A stretch of 64,000 nt of DNA from the NCBI GenBank assembly GCA_965277745.1, contig OZ255837.1:1302001-1366000 (forward strand), in the 5' to 3' direction. The position numbers and the translations under genes are program-made. Source of the DNA: G965277745 sp965277745. Its GTDB lineage: Bacteria; Pseudomonadota; Gammaproteobacteria; Cardiobacteriales; Cardiobacteriaceae. The notes beneath the pieces were generated by a model, which did not search any database, was not told the origin of the DNA, and saw nothing but the letters and a program-made list of their open reading frames with translations. This document shows, in pieces, positions 44,162-53,286 of the stretch; the stretch's first letter is position 1; every line of letters begins with the position of its first letter.

Positions 44162-44365
44162 ATGATTAAAAAATCCACAGAAATACAAAAACGCAGCGAT
44201 GCGAAACGTGGGGTAAAAACCTGGGGCACCAAGCTGCCGATACTGTTCATCAAACGCCTCAAGGCGCTCTCCCTGGAAATTGGCAAACCACAATCACGGA
44301 TCATCATGGAAGCCGTCGAGCAGTATGAACGCAATCTCGGGAAAAATACACCCCGCGCGCGTTGA
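44162..44365 (+). CDS. Small ribbon-helix-helix (CopG/Arc-like) DNA-binding protein
   Basis: A 67-residue basic protein: TKLPILFIKRLKALSLEIGK forms a beta strand and helix, and SRIIMEAVEQYERNL the second helix, the classic RHH arrangement. It has the ribosome binding site AAAGGAG before the ATG, so it is expressed. RHH proteins are repressors or antitoxins; no toxin gene is adjacent, so a regulator of the divergent MFS gene or of itself is more likely. The stop lies 24 bases from the convergent mutY end. Confidence 0.75.
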   Translation: MIKKSTEIQKRSDAKRGVKTWGTKLPILFIKRLKALSLEIGKPQSRIIMEAVEQYERNLGKNTPRAR

Positions 44366-44388
44366 GCGCTTTGGAGGTGTCGTTATCC

Positions 44389-45420
44389 TTACGGGCGCAA
44401 TAATCGACGGATTGGCGCGGGCAGGGCAAGGGCGGACAATGCCTCGGGGAGGAAAAAACAGGCGCCTTTTTTGCTGTGCGTTTCTCCGTGGACAAGAAAA
44501 ATACGCAAGGTGAAATGGGTGAATGAATGAACCATTCGTGGGAGAAAGTCGCCACATAAATCGGGTGACTCGCGTTTCAGGACAATACCGCGCGCGATGC
44601 TCCATTTTTCAAGGGCTTCCAGCGTATCGAACCATGGCGGCGCCCAGAGTCCCCCCCAGACGCCTCTTTCCGGGCGTCTTTCGAGCAGCGTTGCGCCGTT
44701 CGAGGTTTGACAGAGGAGAAACCATCCATCGTTGACCGGTTTCGTCTTTTTCGCGTTTTTGATCGGTAACTCACGTTGTTTGCCTTGCAAGAAGGCCTGG
44801 CAATCTTCTGTCAGCGGACAAGACGGACAATCGGGCGTGGAGCGGGTGCAGATCAGGCTGCCGAGATCCATAAGCCCCTGGGTATAGCTTTTCAGTTTGA
44901 GCGCGCCTTGCGGCAGGAGAGATTCGGCGAGTGCCCACAGGGCGGACTGGTTTTTAGCTGCCGTGAGGTCTTCATACATGCCGCGGTGACGAGCCAGGAC
45001 ACGTTTTACATTGCCGTCGCAGATTGCCTCCTTGCGCCCGAAAGCGAAAACGCTGATCGCCGCAGCTGTCGAGCGGCCAACACCTTTGAGTCGTTCGAGG
45101 GCGACGCGTTCTTCGGGAAAGTGACCGTTGTGTTCCTTACGGAGCTGACGCGCGGCGTGATGCAGGTTGCGGGCGCGGCTGTAATAGCCGAGGCCGCTCC
45201 AAAGAGTGAGGACCTCGTCGACAGAGGCGTCGGCCAGGGCGAGAACATCCGGAAAACGCGCGAGAAAGCGCGAGTAATAAGGAATAACTGTCCGTACCTG
45301 GGTTTGCTGAAGCATGATTTCCGACAACCAGACGCGATAGGGATCCTCGCTCTGCCAGGGCAGATTGTTGCGTCCGTGAGCGCGTTGCCAACGAATCAGA
45401 CGGTCGGCGAAAGAGGCCAT
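44389..45420 (-). CDS. mutY: A/G-specific adenine DNA glycosylase
   Basis: Removes adenine opposite 8-oxoguanine. The 343-residue protein has the HhH-GPD domain with Glu34 in SEIMLQQTQV and Asp135 in ICDGNVKR, the helix-hairpin-helix LKGVGRSTAAAI, and the 4Fe-4S ligands Cys191, 198, 201, 207 in the Cys-x6-Cys-x2-Cys-x5-Cys pattern. A NUDIX-like C-terminal domain follows (LLERRPERGVWGGLWAPP). The start at 45420 directly follows the EamA gene stop region. Confidence 0.95.
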   Translation of the reverse strand: MASFADRLIRWQRAHGRNNLPWQSEDPYRVWLSEIMLQQTQVRTVIPYYSRFLARFPDVLALADASVDEVLTLWSGLGYYSRARNLHHAARQLRKEHNGHFPEERVALERLKGVGRSTAAAISVFAFGRKEAICDGNVKRVLARHRGMYEDLTAAKNQSALWALAESLLPQGALKLKSYTQGLMDLGSLICTRSTPDCPSCPLTEDCQAFLQGKQRELPIKNAKKTKPVNDGWFLLCQTSNGATLLERRPERGVWGGLWAPPWFDTLEALEKWSIARGIVLKRESPDLCGDFLPRMVHSFTHFTLRIFLVHGETHSKKGACFFLPEALSALALPAPIRRLLRP

Positions 45421-46272
45421 CTAGCGTCCGCTCCAGCGCGCGCCGTTGAACAGGACGGCGATGGCGATGATTGCCATGACAATACCGAGAAGATTGCCCT
45501 TACCGAGTTTTTCGTGGAATATCGCCGCGCCGACGATGGTTGAAAGCGTGATCACCCCGATGTTCATCGTGGTAAATACCAGTGCAGTTTGATCGTGCAA
45601 GACCTGGTGGGCGCGAACATAGGTATAGATATTGGTGAAATTCAGCGCGCCGAGGACCATGCCGCCGAGCACCGAGGGCAAAGTTAAGCGCGTGCGGCGT
45701 AAGAAAAGGTAGGTGAACATGAAAACGGCGGCGATCACGAAGCTGATGAGCAGATAATTGGTGAAAGCGAGGCCGGTTTTCGAAAGTTGCTTGAACAGAA
45801 CGTCGATCACGCCGTAACCGAGCCATACGGCAAGAATCCACAGCCAGCCGCCGTGGCTGCCGTTGCCGGATTGCACCACCAGCAAGACCAACGCCAGTAG
45901 AGCCAGTGCAATTCCTATTGCTTTGACGGCGGTAATCGTGTCACCGAACAAGGTAAAGGCGGCAATAATCGCGATGAACAGGGAAAGGCGCTGAGCGGCG
46001 TCGGCCTTGACGATGCCGGCTTTGCGCACGGCCTGGCCCAGGATCAGGAAAACACCGGGCAGCAAAATACCGAGTGCGGTGAAAAGACGCCATTGTGAAA
46101 CATATGCGTCGATTTCGCTGAATCTTGTCGGGAAAAGCACGAGAATCAGGGTGATGGCGACAATATAGTTGACGGCAACCGCCTGCGCGATGTCGATTTT
46201 CCCGCCGCGGGCGATTTTGAGCAAGACCGAGACGGCTACACTGGCAAGGATACTGAGAAAAAGATAGATCAT
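45421..46272 (-). CDS. EamA/DMT-family transporter
   Basis: A 283-residue protein with ten membrane helices in two repeats, as in drug/metabolite exporters. The substrate is unknown. It begins 30 bases after ispA and abuts mutY, forming a leftward run xseB-ispA-EamA-mutY. Confidence 0.85.
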   Translation of the reverse strand: MIYLFLSILASVAVSVLLKIARGGKIDIAQAVAVNYIVAITLILVLFPTRFSEIDAYVSQWRLFTALGILLPGVFLILGQAVRKAGIVKADAAQRLSLFIAIIAAFTLFGDTITAVKAIGIALALLALVLLVVQSGNGSHGGWLWILAVWLGYGVIDVLFKQLSKTGLAFTNYLLISFVIAAVFMFTYLFLRRTRLTLPSVLGGMVLGALNFTNIYTYVRAHQVLHDQTALVFTTMNIGVITLSTIVGAAIFHEKLGKGNLLGIVMAIIAIAVLFNGARWSGR

Positions 46273-46302
46273 GGATAAGATTCTCCAAAGGGCAGGGATG
46301 CC

Positions 46303-47196
46303 TCAATAACGCCGTAAAAAAAGATGTCCGAGAATCAAGCCGAGATGCGCCGCGCGGTCGGGCAATTTGTCCAGAAGCAAAGTTGCGCGGACTTTACTTT
46401 GCTTGACGGCCTGTCGGCTACTGTTCAGCCCAAGATGAGAGAGATAGGTGTTTTTCGCCTGTATGGCATCTTTGCCACTCGGTTTGCCGAGTGTTTTCGT
46501 ATCGGCGGTGACATCGAGCATGTCGTCGATGATTTGGTAGGCGATGCCGATTTCTTCTCCCAGCTCTTTCAGTGTGCGCCTATGTTGCGGATAGGCCGTG
46601 CCGGGCAGCGCGCCAAGATGGAGGCAAGCCTCAAGTAGGGCGCCGGTCTTGTCGCGGTGAATTTCCCGTACGGCGCCAAGGGTGAGTTCTTGATGGCTCG
46701 CCGCCATGTCGCGGCTTTGTCCGCCAACCATACCGGCCCAGCCGGCGGCGGCGGAGAGGTGGCGAATCTGAGCAAGCCCGATCTTCTCCGAAAGGGGGGT
46801 TGCGGCGAGCAGGGAAAAGGCCAGGGTGTTCAGCGCGTCTCCGGCGAGAATCGCGGTGGCTTCGTCGAAGGCCTTGTGACAACTGGGTTTGCCACGGCGC
46901 AGATCGGCGTCGTCCATCGCCGGCAAATCGTCGTGGATCAGCGAGTAGGCGTGTAAGCATTCCACCGCACAAGCGGCGTTGTCGAGTGTCGCGGGCGCGC
47001 AGCCGAAGTCTTCGCCACACGCATAGACGAGGGCCGCACGCAGGCGTTTGCCTCGATTTAGGGTGCTGTAGCGCATCGCTTCGCCGAGAAGATCTCGCGC
47101 GACGGGTAATTTCTCGTCCAGAGCGGCCTCGACGCGTGTCCGGTAGCCGTCGAGCAGAAGGGCAGAATCAGTCGCGATCGTCGCCGTCGGCTTCAT
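46303..47196 (-). CDS. ispA: Short-chain (farnesyl/geranyl) diphosphate synthase
   Basis: Elongates DMAPP with IPP to geranyl and farnesyl diphosphate. The 297-residue protein has the first Asp-rich motif DDLPAMDDADLRRG (89-102) and the second IIDDMLDVTAD, with GKRLRAALV. The ATG at 47196 overlaps xseB by 29 bases; the longer frame is inside xseB. In many proteobacteria dxs follows xseB-ispA; here an EamA gene follows and mevalonate genes occur at 34-40 kb, so substrates come from mevalonate. Confidence 0.95.
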   Translation of the reverse strand: MKPTATIATDSALLLDGYRTRVEAALDEKLPVARDLLGEAMRYSTLNRGKRLRAALVYACGEDFGCAPATLDNAACAVECLHAYSLIHDDLPAMDDADLRRGKPSCHKAFDEATAILAGDALNTLAFSLLAATPLSEKIGLAQIRHLSAAAGWAGMVGGQSRDMAASHQELTLGAVREIHRDKTGALLEACLHLGALPGTAYPQHRRTLKELGEEIGIAYQIIDDMLDVTADTKTLGKPSGKDAIQAKNTYLSHLGLNSSRQAVKQSKVRATLLLDKLPDRAAHLGLILGHLFLRRY

Positions 47197-47428
47197 CAAA
47201 TGGTACCAATACTTCTTCTTCGTATACGCTCTCACTCAAGATACGCACTTTTTGCTCGGCGATGTCGAGCGCTTTTTGGCACTTACGAATCAACGTGATG
47301 CCCTGTTCGTATTGTCGCAATCCTTCTTCCAGGGAAAGTTCGCCGCCTTCCATGGCGGTAACGATTTTCTCCAGCGTCGCCACGTGGCGTTCGTAATCGG
47401 CAATCGGATTGTCACTGTCCCCGGTCAT
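47168..47428 (-). CDS. xseB: Exodeoxyribonuclease VII small subunit
   Basis: An 86-residue helical protein (ADYERHVATLEKIVTAMEGG, then LSLEEGLRQYEQGITLIRKC) matching XseB, the small subunit of the single-strand exonuclease. The acidic tail is longer than usual. It overlaps ispA by 29 bases, the classical arrangement. Confidence 0.93.
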   Translation of the reverse strand: MTGDSDNPIADYERHVATLEKIVTAMEGGELSLEEGLRQYEQGITLIRKCQKALDIAEQKVRILSESVYEEEVLVPFDEADGDDRD

Positions 47429-47640
47429 CCGTTTTCCCCTGCGTTGCTTTCCCTCAACAGGTGCATCATACGCTCATCCCGCGATTTGACAATTTTCTGC
47501 AAGCGTGCGCTGCGCCCGCCATGCATCACGATTCGTGGTTATCGCTGCCGTTTCGTGTCGCGACACGGCTTTTTCGACGCTTGATGGCGCGCGTCGCGCC
47601 TGTCGGTTGCCGAGCTCCCCCGCGAGAACTGTATCGAGAC

Positions 47641-48516
47641 TTACTCGGCCTCGCTAGGAGTCGTGTTTCTCTTGTTCGGAAACAAATTGGCGGGAAATAA
47701 TGCTTGCGCCGAACCCGGTGCGCCTGCAGCGGATGTGTCTCTGCTTTCGGGTTGTATTTCGCCGCCTGTCGAGAGGGAGGGATGTGGCGTGAACAGCGCA
47801 TCGATCTCTTCTTGCTGCGCCGTGCTTATCGGTGTCCCGAGTTGCGCCCAGCGTCGCTGTAGCCAGGTGTCGCGGAGGGTGGCGTATTTATCGGTGCTTG
47901 TGCCTTCGAGTTGGCGCTCGAGCGGCAGATAGGCGGCGCGGGTTTGTACCGCATCCAGTCCGATTGCCTGCCAGCGCGTTGATTCTTTGGTAAGATAGGT
48001 GATCGGGTTCAGATATATGTCGGGCAGCTTGGCGATTCCGTCACGCAAGGTCGACGGGCCAAAAATCGGCAGGACGAGATACGGCCCGGAGTGTACACCG
48101 TAATGTGCCAGGGTGCCGCCGAAATCGCGGGGAATTTTCGGATTGCCCATCGCGGTCGCGACATCGAAGAGTCCGCCCAGGCCGAAGAAAGTGTTGTCGA
48201 TTACCCGCGCGGTGATGGCGGCGGAAGTCTTGCCATCGAGCTGGAGAATGGCGTTGGCCAGTGAGCCGATGTCACCGAGATTGGAAAAAAAATTACTGAC
48301 GCCGGTGCGCAGCGGTTGTGGGAAGACGAATTCATAGCTTTCGGCAACTGGCTTGAGCGCGATCTTGTCAAGGATTTCGTTGAGCGCGAAGACACCGCGG
48401 TTGATCGGTTCCCAGGGATCGTTGGCGTAGCCTTGCGTATCGATCGCGCTGGTACAGCCGAAAAGGAAAAAGAAGGTGATGGAGACGGCAAATTTAGCCG
48501 CAAGGGTTTTTTTCAT
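47641..48516 (-). CDS. mlaA: MlaA/VacJ-family outer membrane lipoprotein
   Basis: The 291-residue lipoprotein (lipobox FGC, Cys about 21) has the VacJ signatures NDPWEPINRGVFALNEILD, FSNLGDIGSLANAILQ, FGLGGLFDVATAMG, FGGTLAHYGVHSGPYLVLP and TLRDGI. MlaA removes misplaced phospholipids from the outer leaflet and works with porins and the Mla ABC system, whose genes are not in this window. The ATG at 48516 overlaps the upstream permease by 23 bases. Confidence 0.92.
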   Translation of the reverse strand: MKKTLAAKFAVSITFFFLFGCTSAIDTQGYANDPWEPINRGVFALNEILDKIALKPVAESYEFVFPQPLRTGVSNFFSNLGDIGSLANAILQLDGKTSAAITARVIDNTFFGLGGLFDVATAMGNPKIPRDFGGTLAHYGVHSGPYLVLPIFGPSTLRDGIAKLPDIYLNPITYLTKESTRWQAIGLDAVQTRAAYLPLERQLEGTSTDKYATLRDTWLQRRWAQLGTPISTAQQEEIDALFTPHPSLSTGGEIQPESRDTSAAGAPGSAQALFPANLFPNKRNTTPSEAE

Positions 48517-49597
48517 GGTCGTTGTCCTCGTTTTTGTTGTTATCATCGATTTTGCAATAGATTTCACTGCTCAGATAATGTTCTTTGCAATAGCCGAGAA
48601 ACACGTTGATCACAGCGGCGGCCGGCAGGGCGAGGAGGATGCCCATGAAACCGAACAGCTGACCGCCGGCGAGCACGGCGAACAACACCGTCACCGGATG
48701 TAATCCGGTACGGTCGCCCACCAGTTTCGGCGTGAGGAGGGTGCCCTCGATCACTTGCGCGACGAGAAAAACAATGAACACCTCCAGGGGATGCAGCCAA
48801 TCCTGAAATTGCATCAGCGACATGGTGCCGGCCAAAACAACGCCGACGATCAAGCCAAGATAGGGCACGAAACTGACGAAACCGGCGAACAAGCCGATCA
48901 TGATCGCCATTTCCAGCCCGACGAGACTCAGTCCGATCGCATAAAGGATGCCGAGGGCAAGCATGACCAACAACTGGCCGCGTAGAAAACCGCCGAGCAC
49001 TCCGTCGGAGCGACGCGCGAGTTCGTTGACCGTCGCACGGTATTGATGGGGAATCAGTTCCTCGATTTTGGCGATCATGATGTCCCAGTCGCGCAGGAGG
49101 TAGAAAGTGACGACCGGAATTAGGAACAGATAGGTTATCCAGGTGATGATCAATCCGGCCGGACCTTTCAGGGAACCGATCAGACGGTTGGCGATATGGG
49201 AGACGCCGCCGATATGCGCGCGCAGCGTTTTTTGCAGACTTTCGATGTCGAGCGTGTCGGTGTTAATATCGAGAAGATTCGGCAGCGATGGGGCGATGTG
49301 GGCGCGGAACCAGGACAGGTAATCCGGCATGCGGGCGATGATCTGACCGATCTGCTTGTCGAGCGTTGGAATCAGCACGAGAATGATCAGGGCAAAACCG
49401 ATGATGAAGCTGGCAAAGACGGTCATCACTGCCCACAAGCGCGGAAATTTCAATGCCTCCAGGCGGTCGGCGAGGGGATCTCCAAGATAGGCGAGAATGG
49501 CGGCGAAGAGAAAAGGCGTGAGGATCGGGCTAAGCGCGTACAATAAATATCCGCTCAAGATAACAACCGCGAGCCAGAAAAACCGCGACGGATTCAT
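48494..49597 (-). CDS. AI-2E/PerM-family membrane permease
   Basis: A 367-residue protein with about eight membrane helices and the family motif block GLFAGFVSFVPYLGLIVGVV and EGTLLTPKLVGDRTGLHPV. The family includes TqsA and PerM; transport substrates are mostly unproven. The C-terminus is hydrophilic and Asp/Asn-rich. It precedes mlaA. Confidence 0.87.
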   Translation of the reverse strand: MNPSRFFWLAVVILSGYLLYALSPILTPFLFAAILAYLGDPLADRLEALKFPRLWAVMTVFASFIIGFALIILVLIPTLDKQIGQIIARMPDYLSWFRAHIAPSLPNLLDINTDTLDIESLQKTLRAHIGGVSHIANRLIGSLKGPAGLIITWITYLFLIPVVTFYLLRDWDIMIAKIEELIPHQYRATVNELARRSDGVLGGFLRGQLLVMLALGILYAIGLSLVGLEMAIMIGLFAGFVSFVPYLGLIVGVVLAGTMSLMQFQDWLHPLEVFIVFLVAQVIEGTLLTPKLVGDRTGLHPVTVLFAVLAGGQLFGFMGILLALPAAAVINVFLGYCKEHYLSSEIYCKIDDNNKNEDNDHEKNPCG

Positions 49598-49692
49598 AAA
49601 TCTCCTCGGTGAAAAAAAGAAATATTGTAGCAGACAGGAACGTTTATTCGGAGGAAAACGGTACGATGAAAAATTCCGTGTAAAGAATGAGA

Positions 49693-50835
49693 CTTAATCT
49701 GACATTTTTGATAAGATCGAGTCAAAAGGCGTCAGATCATGACGAATATTGAAATGAAGATAATCAAGCCCAAAGTTGGCCTTTTGGAGTTGGCAAAACA
49801 ATTGGGTAGTGTGTCACAAGCATGCAAAACGATGGGCGACAGCCGAGATAGTTTTTATCGTTTTAAACGTTTATACGAAAATGGTGGTGAAGACGCGCTG
49901 CGAGAAATCAGCCGTAAGAAACCGGTGGTGAAGAATCGTGTTCCTGAGCATGTAGAACGTGCGGTAATTGATATAGCGATAGACAATCCTGCGCTGGGAC
50001 AATCACGTGCCTCACAAGAGTTGTTAAAACGAGCATTGTGGTGTCATCTGGTGGTGTGCGATCGATCTGGTTACGCCATGACCTTGAGACCATGAAAAAG
50101 CGCCTGAAAGCGTTGGAGTCTCGTTCGGCTCAAGAAGGTATTTTACTGACCGAGGAACAGCTTGCAGCGCTTGAGAAAGCAAATCGCAACGCGAAGCCCA
50201 TGGAGAAATTCAAACGCACCACCCTGGATACCTTGGGGCACAGGATACGTCTTTTGTCGGTACCATGAAAGGTGTTGGGCGTATTTATCAGCAGACTTTT
50301 ATTGATACCTATAGCAAAGCGGCTCTCGCAAAGCTCTATAGAGAGAAATCAGCGATCACAGCAGCTGATATGCTTAATGACCGGGTCATCCCATTTTTTG
50401 ATGAATGGGAACTCCGCTTGTGTCGTATGCTTACCGACCGGGGCACTGAGTATTGTGGTAAAGTTGAGAGTCATGCCTATGAGCTTTATTTGGCTACTGA
50501 GAACGTTGATCACTCAAAGAGCAAGGCCAATAGTCCTCAAACGAACGGTATATGTGAGCGTTTTCATAGAACCATGAAAAATGAGTTTTATGATATAGTC
50601 TTTCGTAAGAAGATTTATCGTTCGCTAGATGAACGGCAAGTTGACGTTGATCACTGGATCAGTAAATATAATGAACAGCGTCCACATAGTGGTAAGCACT
50701 GTTATGGTAAAACACCGATGCAGACATTTCGTGAGGCAAAGCATTTGGCGCTAGGAAAACAAATTCCTAGTGTCGAATTATCTGACAATAACACTCAACG
50801 GACAGTTGTTGTTTGATAATGTCTGTCAGATTAAG
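49693..50835 (+). mobile_element. IS481-type insertion sequence, decayed
   Basis: Terminal inverted repeats CTTAATCTGACA at 49693-49704 and its complement at 50824-50835 bound 1,143 bases, with the transposase inside. The right end overlaps the first codons of prmB. No clear target duplication is seen. Confidence 0.85.
49739..50816 (+). pseudogene. IS481-type transposase with two frameshifts
   Basis: The protein starts MTNIEMKIIKPKVGLLELAK, with an N-terminal helix-turn-helix, and ends with an integrase-like DDE domain (GVGRIYQQTFIDTYSKAALA, LTDRGTEYCG, KANSPQTNGICERFHRTMKN). The frame shifts near 50030-50040 (after SQELLKR; the next part reads VVSSGGVRSIWLRHDLETMK) and near 50205-50215 (next part THHPGYLGAQDTSFVGTMKG). 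The catalytic domain alone is open from 50265. The ending TGA is two bases before the prmB ATG. Confidence 0.85.
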
Positions 50836-51742
50836 TTTTGATTTCTACAATTTACGCACGATTGTTGACTGGATCCGCTACGGTGCGAGCGAATTCGCCC
50901 GCCGCGACCTTTTTTTCGGTCATGGTACCGACAACGCGCTTGACGATGCCGCGGCGCTTGTCCTCGGTCTTTTGCAATTGCCGTTCGATCTTGCGCCACT
51001 CTACTTTCAAGCCAGTCTCACCACGGCGGAAAAAAAACAGTTGACGGAAGGATTTCGCCGCCGTATCGAGGAGGAAGTCCCGGTTCCCTACATCACCCGC
51101 CGCACGCTTTACGGCGGCCATGAATTCTATATCGATGAACGCGCGCTGATTCCGCGTTCCCCCATCGCTGAACTGATCGAGCGCGATCTCGCGCCCTACT
51201 GGACAGGCGAGGCACCGCGACGGATTCTTGATCTGTGCTGTGGCAGCGGTTGCCTCGGCATTCTCGCCAAATACCGCTATCCAGAAACGAAAATCGTACT
51301 TGCCGATAACGATCGTGACGCGCTCGCGGTGGCGGAAATCAATCTGGCGCGCGCCGGAATGACGGAAAGCGGAATAAAAACGCTTTGCTCCGATGGTTTT
51401 TCCGCCATTTCCGCAACTTTTGACTGGATTCTTTGTAATCCGCCGTATGTCGAGGCCGCCGAGATGGCGACCATCGCCGCGGAATACCGCCACGAACCCC
51501 GTAACGCGCTGGTCTCCGGCGAAGATGGACTGGAGTTTACCCGCAAGTTGCTGCGCGAGGCGGGCGATTTTCTCGCCGAGGACGGTTTGCTGGTGCTGGA
51601 AGTCGGGATGAACTGGCCGATTCTGGAAACGGCTTATCCCGATATAGGTTTTGATTGGTTTGTCTGTACGCGCGGTGGCGAGGGCGTTTTCGCCGTTGGC
51701 CGCGAGGAACTGCTCGCCTGGCGTGAGGCCGGTTTGCTGTGA
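50819..51742 (+). CDS. prmB: Ribosomal protein L3 N5-glutamine methyltransferase
   Basis: A 307-residue SAM-dependent methyltransferase. The SAM motif ILDLCCGSGCLGILA (136-150), the glutamine-methyltransferase motif CNPPY (206-210), the N-terminal FFGHGTDNALDDA and the RALIPRSPIAELIE block identify PrmB. The only in-frame ATG, at 50819, lies inside the IS481-type end and two bases after the transposase stop; from there residues 1-6 are IS-encoded. A TTG at 50813 is the alternative. The protein is otherwise complete, so the insertion seems to have replaced only the first few codons and the promoter. Confidence 0.9.
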   Translation: MSVRLSFDFYNLRTIVDWIRYGASEFARRDLFFGHGTDNALDDAAALVLGLLQLPFDLAPLYFQASLTTAEKKQLTEGFRRRIEEEVPVPYITRRTLYGGHEFYIDERALIPRSPIAELIERDLAPYWTGEAPRRILDLCCGSGCLGILAKYRYPETKIVLADNDRDALAVAEINLARAGMTESGIKTLCSDGFSAISATFDWILCNPPYVEAAEMATIAAEYRHEPRNALVSGEDGLEFTRKLLREAGDFLAEDGLLVLEVGMNWPILETAYPDIGFDWFVCTRGGEGVFAVGREELLAWREAGLL

Positions 51743-52195
51743 GGCTGCCGCTGATGCCTTTTCCGACGAACTTTATCGTTTGCTGACATCAAATGTCGCG
51801 GTGCTCTCTTTCGCCTGCGCGGTCATTGCGCTCGCGGTGTCAAATAGTTGACTCCTTGCGATATCGACGCCTGCCGTGGCGGATCGTCGCCCGACGCCGT
51901 TTGAAGCCTCGCGGTACCGGGAAACGCCTTGGGACGGGTAAAAACCGCGCCGTTATGGCGATCGCGCGATCAATAGTGTATGGACATCTCCAAGACCTTG
52001 GCGCGTTGCTTTTCGCCGCCGACCTTGGGCGGTAAGATGAGACAAGATCGCGCGATTGTTTATGACAGAACGGTGAGCCTTGTCTCCGAATCTTGCCTTT
52101 TTTCGGCAAGTCGTGTGCAATAAGCCCTTCGTCGAAGGTTCTGGCTTTCCATCAGTCGCCCTGGGCTTTCGCCTCGTGAGAAAAGGAGAAATCTT
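51743..52195. other. Noncoding spacer between prmB and bioY
   Basis: About 450 bases with no supported gene. I see no biotin-operator palindrome and no riboswitch. Only the strong ribosome binding site of bioY (AAAAGGAGAA) at its right edge is notable. Confidence 0.4.
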
Positions 52196-52789
52196 ATGTC
52201 TTTGCTGTCGGCTCAACACCTGAGCAATGTTTTTTCCCCGGTTTATGCCCAAAAGCGTTCCCTGATTTGGCAGGCGCTCGCCGTTTTTTTCGGCAGCCTA
52301 TTCCTTGCCATGGCATCGTATATCGAAGTGCCGATGTTCCCTGTTCCGATGACGATGCAAACCTATGCCGTATGTCTTGTCGGCGCCCTTTATGGTTGGC
52401 GACTCGGTGCCTTGACCATTTTCTTTTGGCTTTGCGAGGCCGTTGCCGCACTCCCCGTACTTTCCGGAGGGGCGGGCGGATACCTCCATTTCATCGGCCC
52501 GACCGCTGGTTATCTGTTCGCGTTTCCGCTTGTCGGGATCATCGTGGGGGCGCTTGCCGAACGTGGCTGGAATGGTGAACGGCCCTTTCTCGCTTTCTTC
52601 GCCATGTTGCTCGGTAGCGCCCTTTGCTTGCTTTTAGGCGCCGCCTGGCTCGCTGTTTCGATCGGGATGACAAAAGCCATCGACTACGGGATTCTGCCAT
52701 TTCTTGCCGGCGATATTTTGAAGTGCGCCCTTGCCGCGGCGACGCTCAAGGGAATCGCAGTGGTCGGGGAAAGACTTTCTTTGCCGTGA
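52196..52789 (+). CDS. bioY: Biotin transporter substrate-binding protein BioY
   Basis: The 197-residue membrane protein has six helices and the BioY motif region YIEVPMFPVPMTMQTYAVCL and then GAGGYLHFIGPTAGYLFAFP. It is the S-component of ECF-type biotin uptake; the energizing EcfA and EcfT genes are not nearby, so it may work alone or with a shared module. The ATG follows AAAAGGAGAA. The stop overlaps the DUF1284 gene as GTGA. Confidence 0.92.
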   Translation: MSLLSAQHLSNVFSPVYAQKRSLIWQALAVFFGSLFLAMASYIEVPMFPVPMTMQTYAVCLVGALYGWRLGALTIFFWLCEAVAALPVLSGGAGGYLHFIGPTAGYLFAFPLVGIIVGALAERGWNGERPFLAFFAMLLGSALCLLLGAAWLAVSIGMTKAIDYGILPFLAGDILKCALAAATLKGIAVVGERLSLP

Positions 52790-53205
52790 CAATCAGGCTG
52801 CGCGCCCATCATCTGCTTTGTTTACTGACTTATGTCGGTGAAGGATATACCCCCGCGTTCACGCGCAATTTCGACGCGATCGCGAGGCGGATCGCGGGCG
52901 GGGAAGCGATCCGTATCGTCGCTGGCTCCGACGCTGTTTGCGCGCCGCTGCTCGATGAGTGCGCTTGTCACTGCCTTGATGACCGGGTGCGCAGGCGTGA
53001 TCGCCTCGCGGCGATCGACATCGAAACGGTTTTACGGCGCTCGCTCGCTCCGGGTGAGCGATTACGCCTCGATGCCTGCGTACTCGCGGTGCTGCGTCGG
53101 GCTTTCCGCGACAAGCGGATACGCCGGGCCTGTCAAGGCTGCGAGTGGAAGGCGCTGTGCAGCGCGGTTGCCGAAGATGGCTATGCCCGCGCGCGGATCC
53201 ATTGA
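52786..53205 (+). CDS. DUF1284 family protein
   Basis: A 139-residue protein beginning at a GTG that overlaps the bioY stop. Text such as IRLRAHHLLCLLTYVGEGYT, then CAPLLDECACHC and ACQGCEWKALC, shows the conserved HH and cysteine positions of DUF1284, suggesting metal or iron-sulfur binding. The function is unknown. Coupling with bioY hints at a biotin link, but that is guesswork. Confidence 0.8.
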   Translation: MTIRLRAHHLLCLLTYVGEGYTPAFTRNFDAIARRIAGGEAIRIVAGSDAVCAPLLDECACHCLDDRVRRRDRLAAIDIETVLRRSLAPGERLRLDACVLAVLRRAFRDKRIRRACQGCEWKALCSAVAEDGYARARIH

Positions 53206-53286
53206 TCCATTTTCACGGCGCTTGCTGTGTGCCGATCTCTTTGCCCCGTCGGTTCCGCGCATATGTCGGCGGACAAGTTCGCCGTT

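Noticed and set aside
51743..52195. Biotin-responsive operator upstream of bioY
   Set aside because: No BirA-like or BioR-like palindrome was seen.
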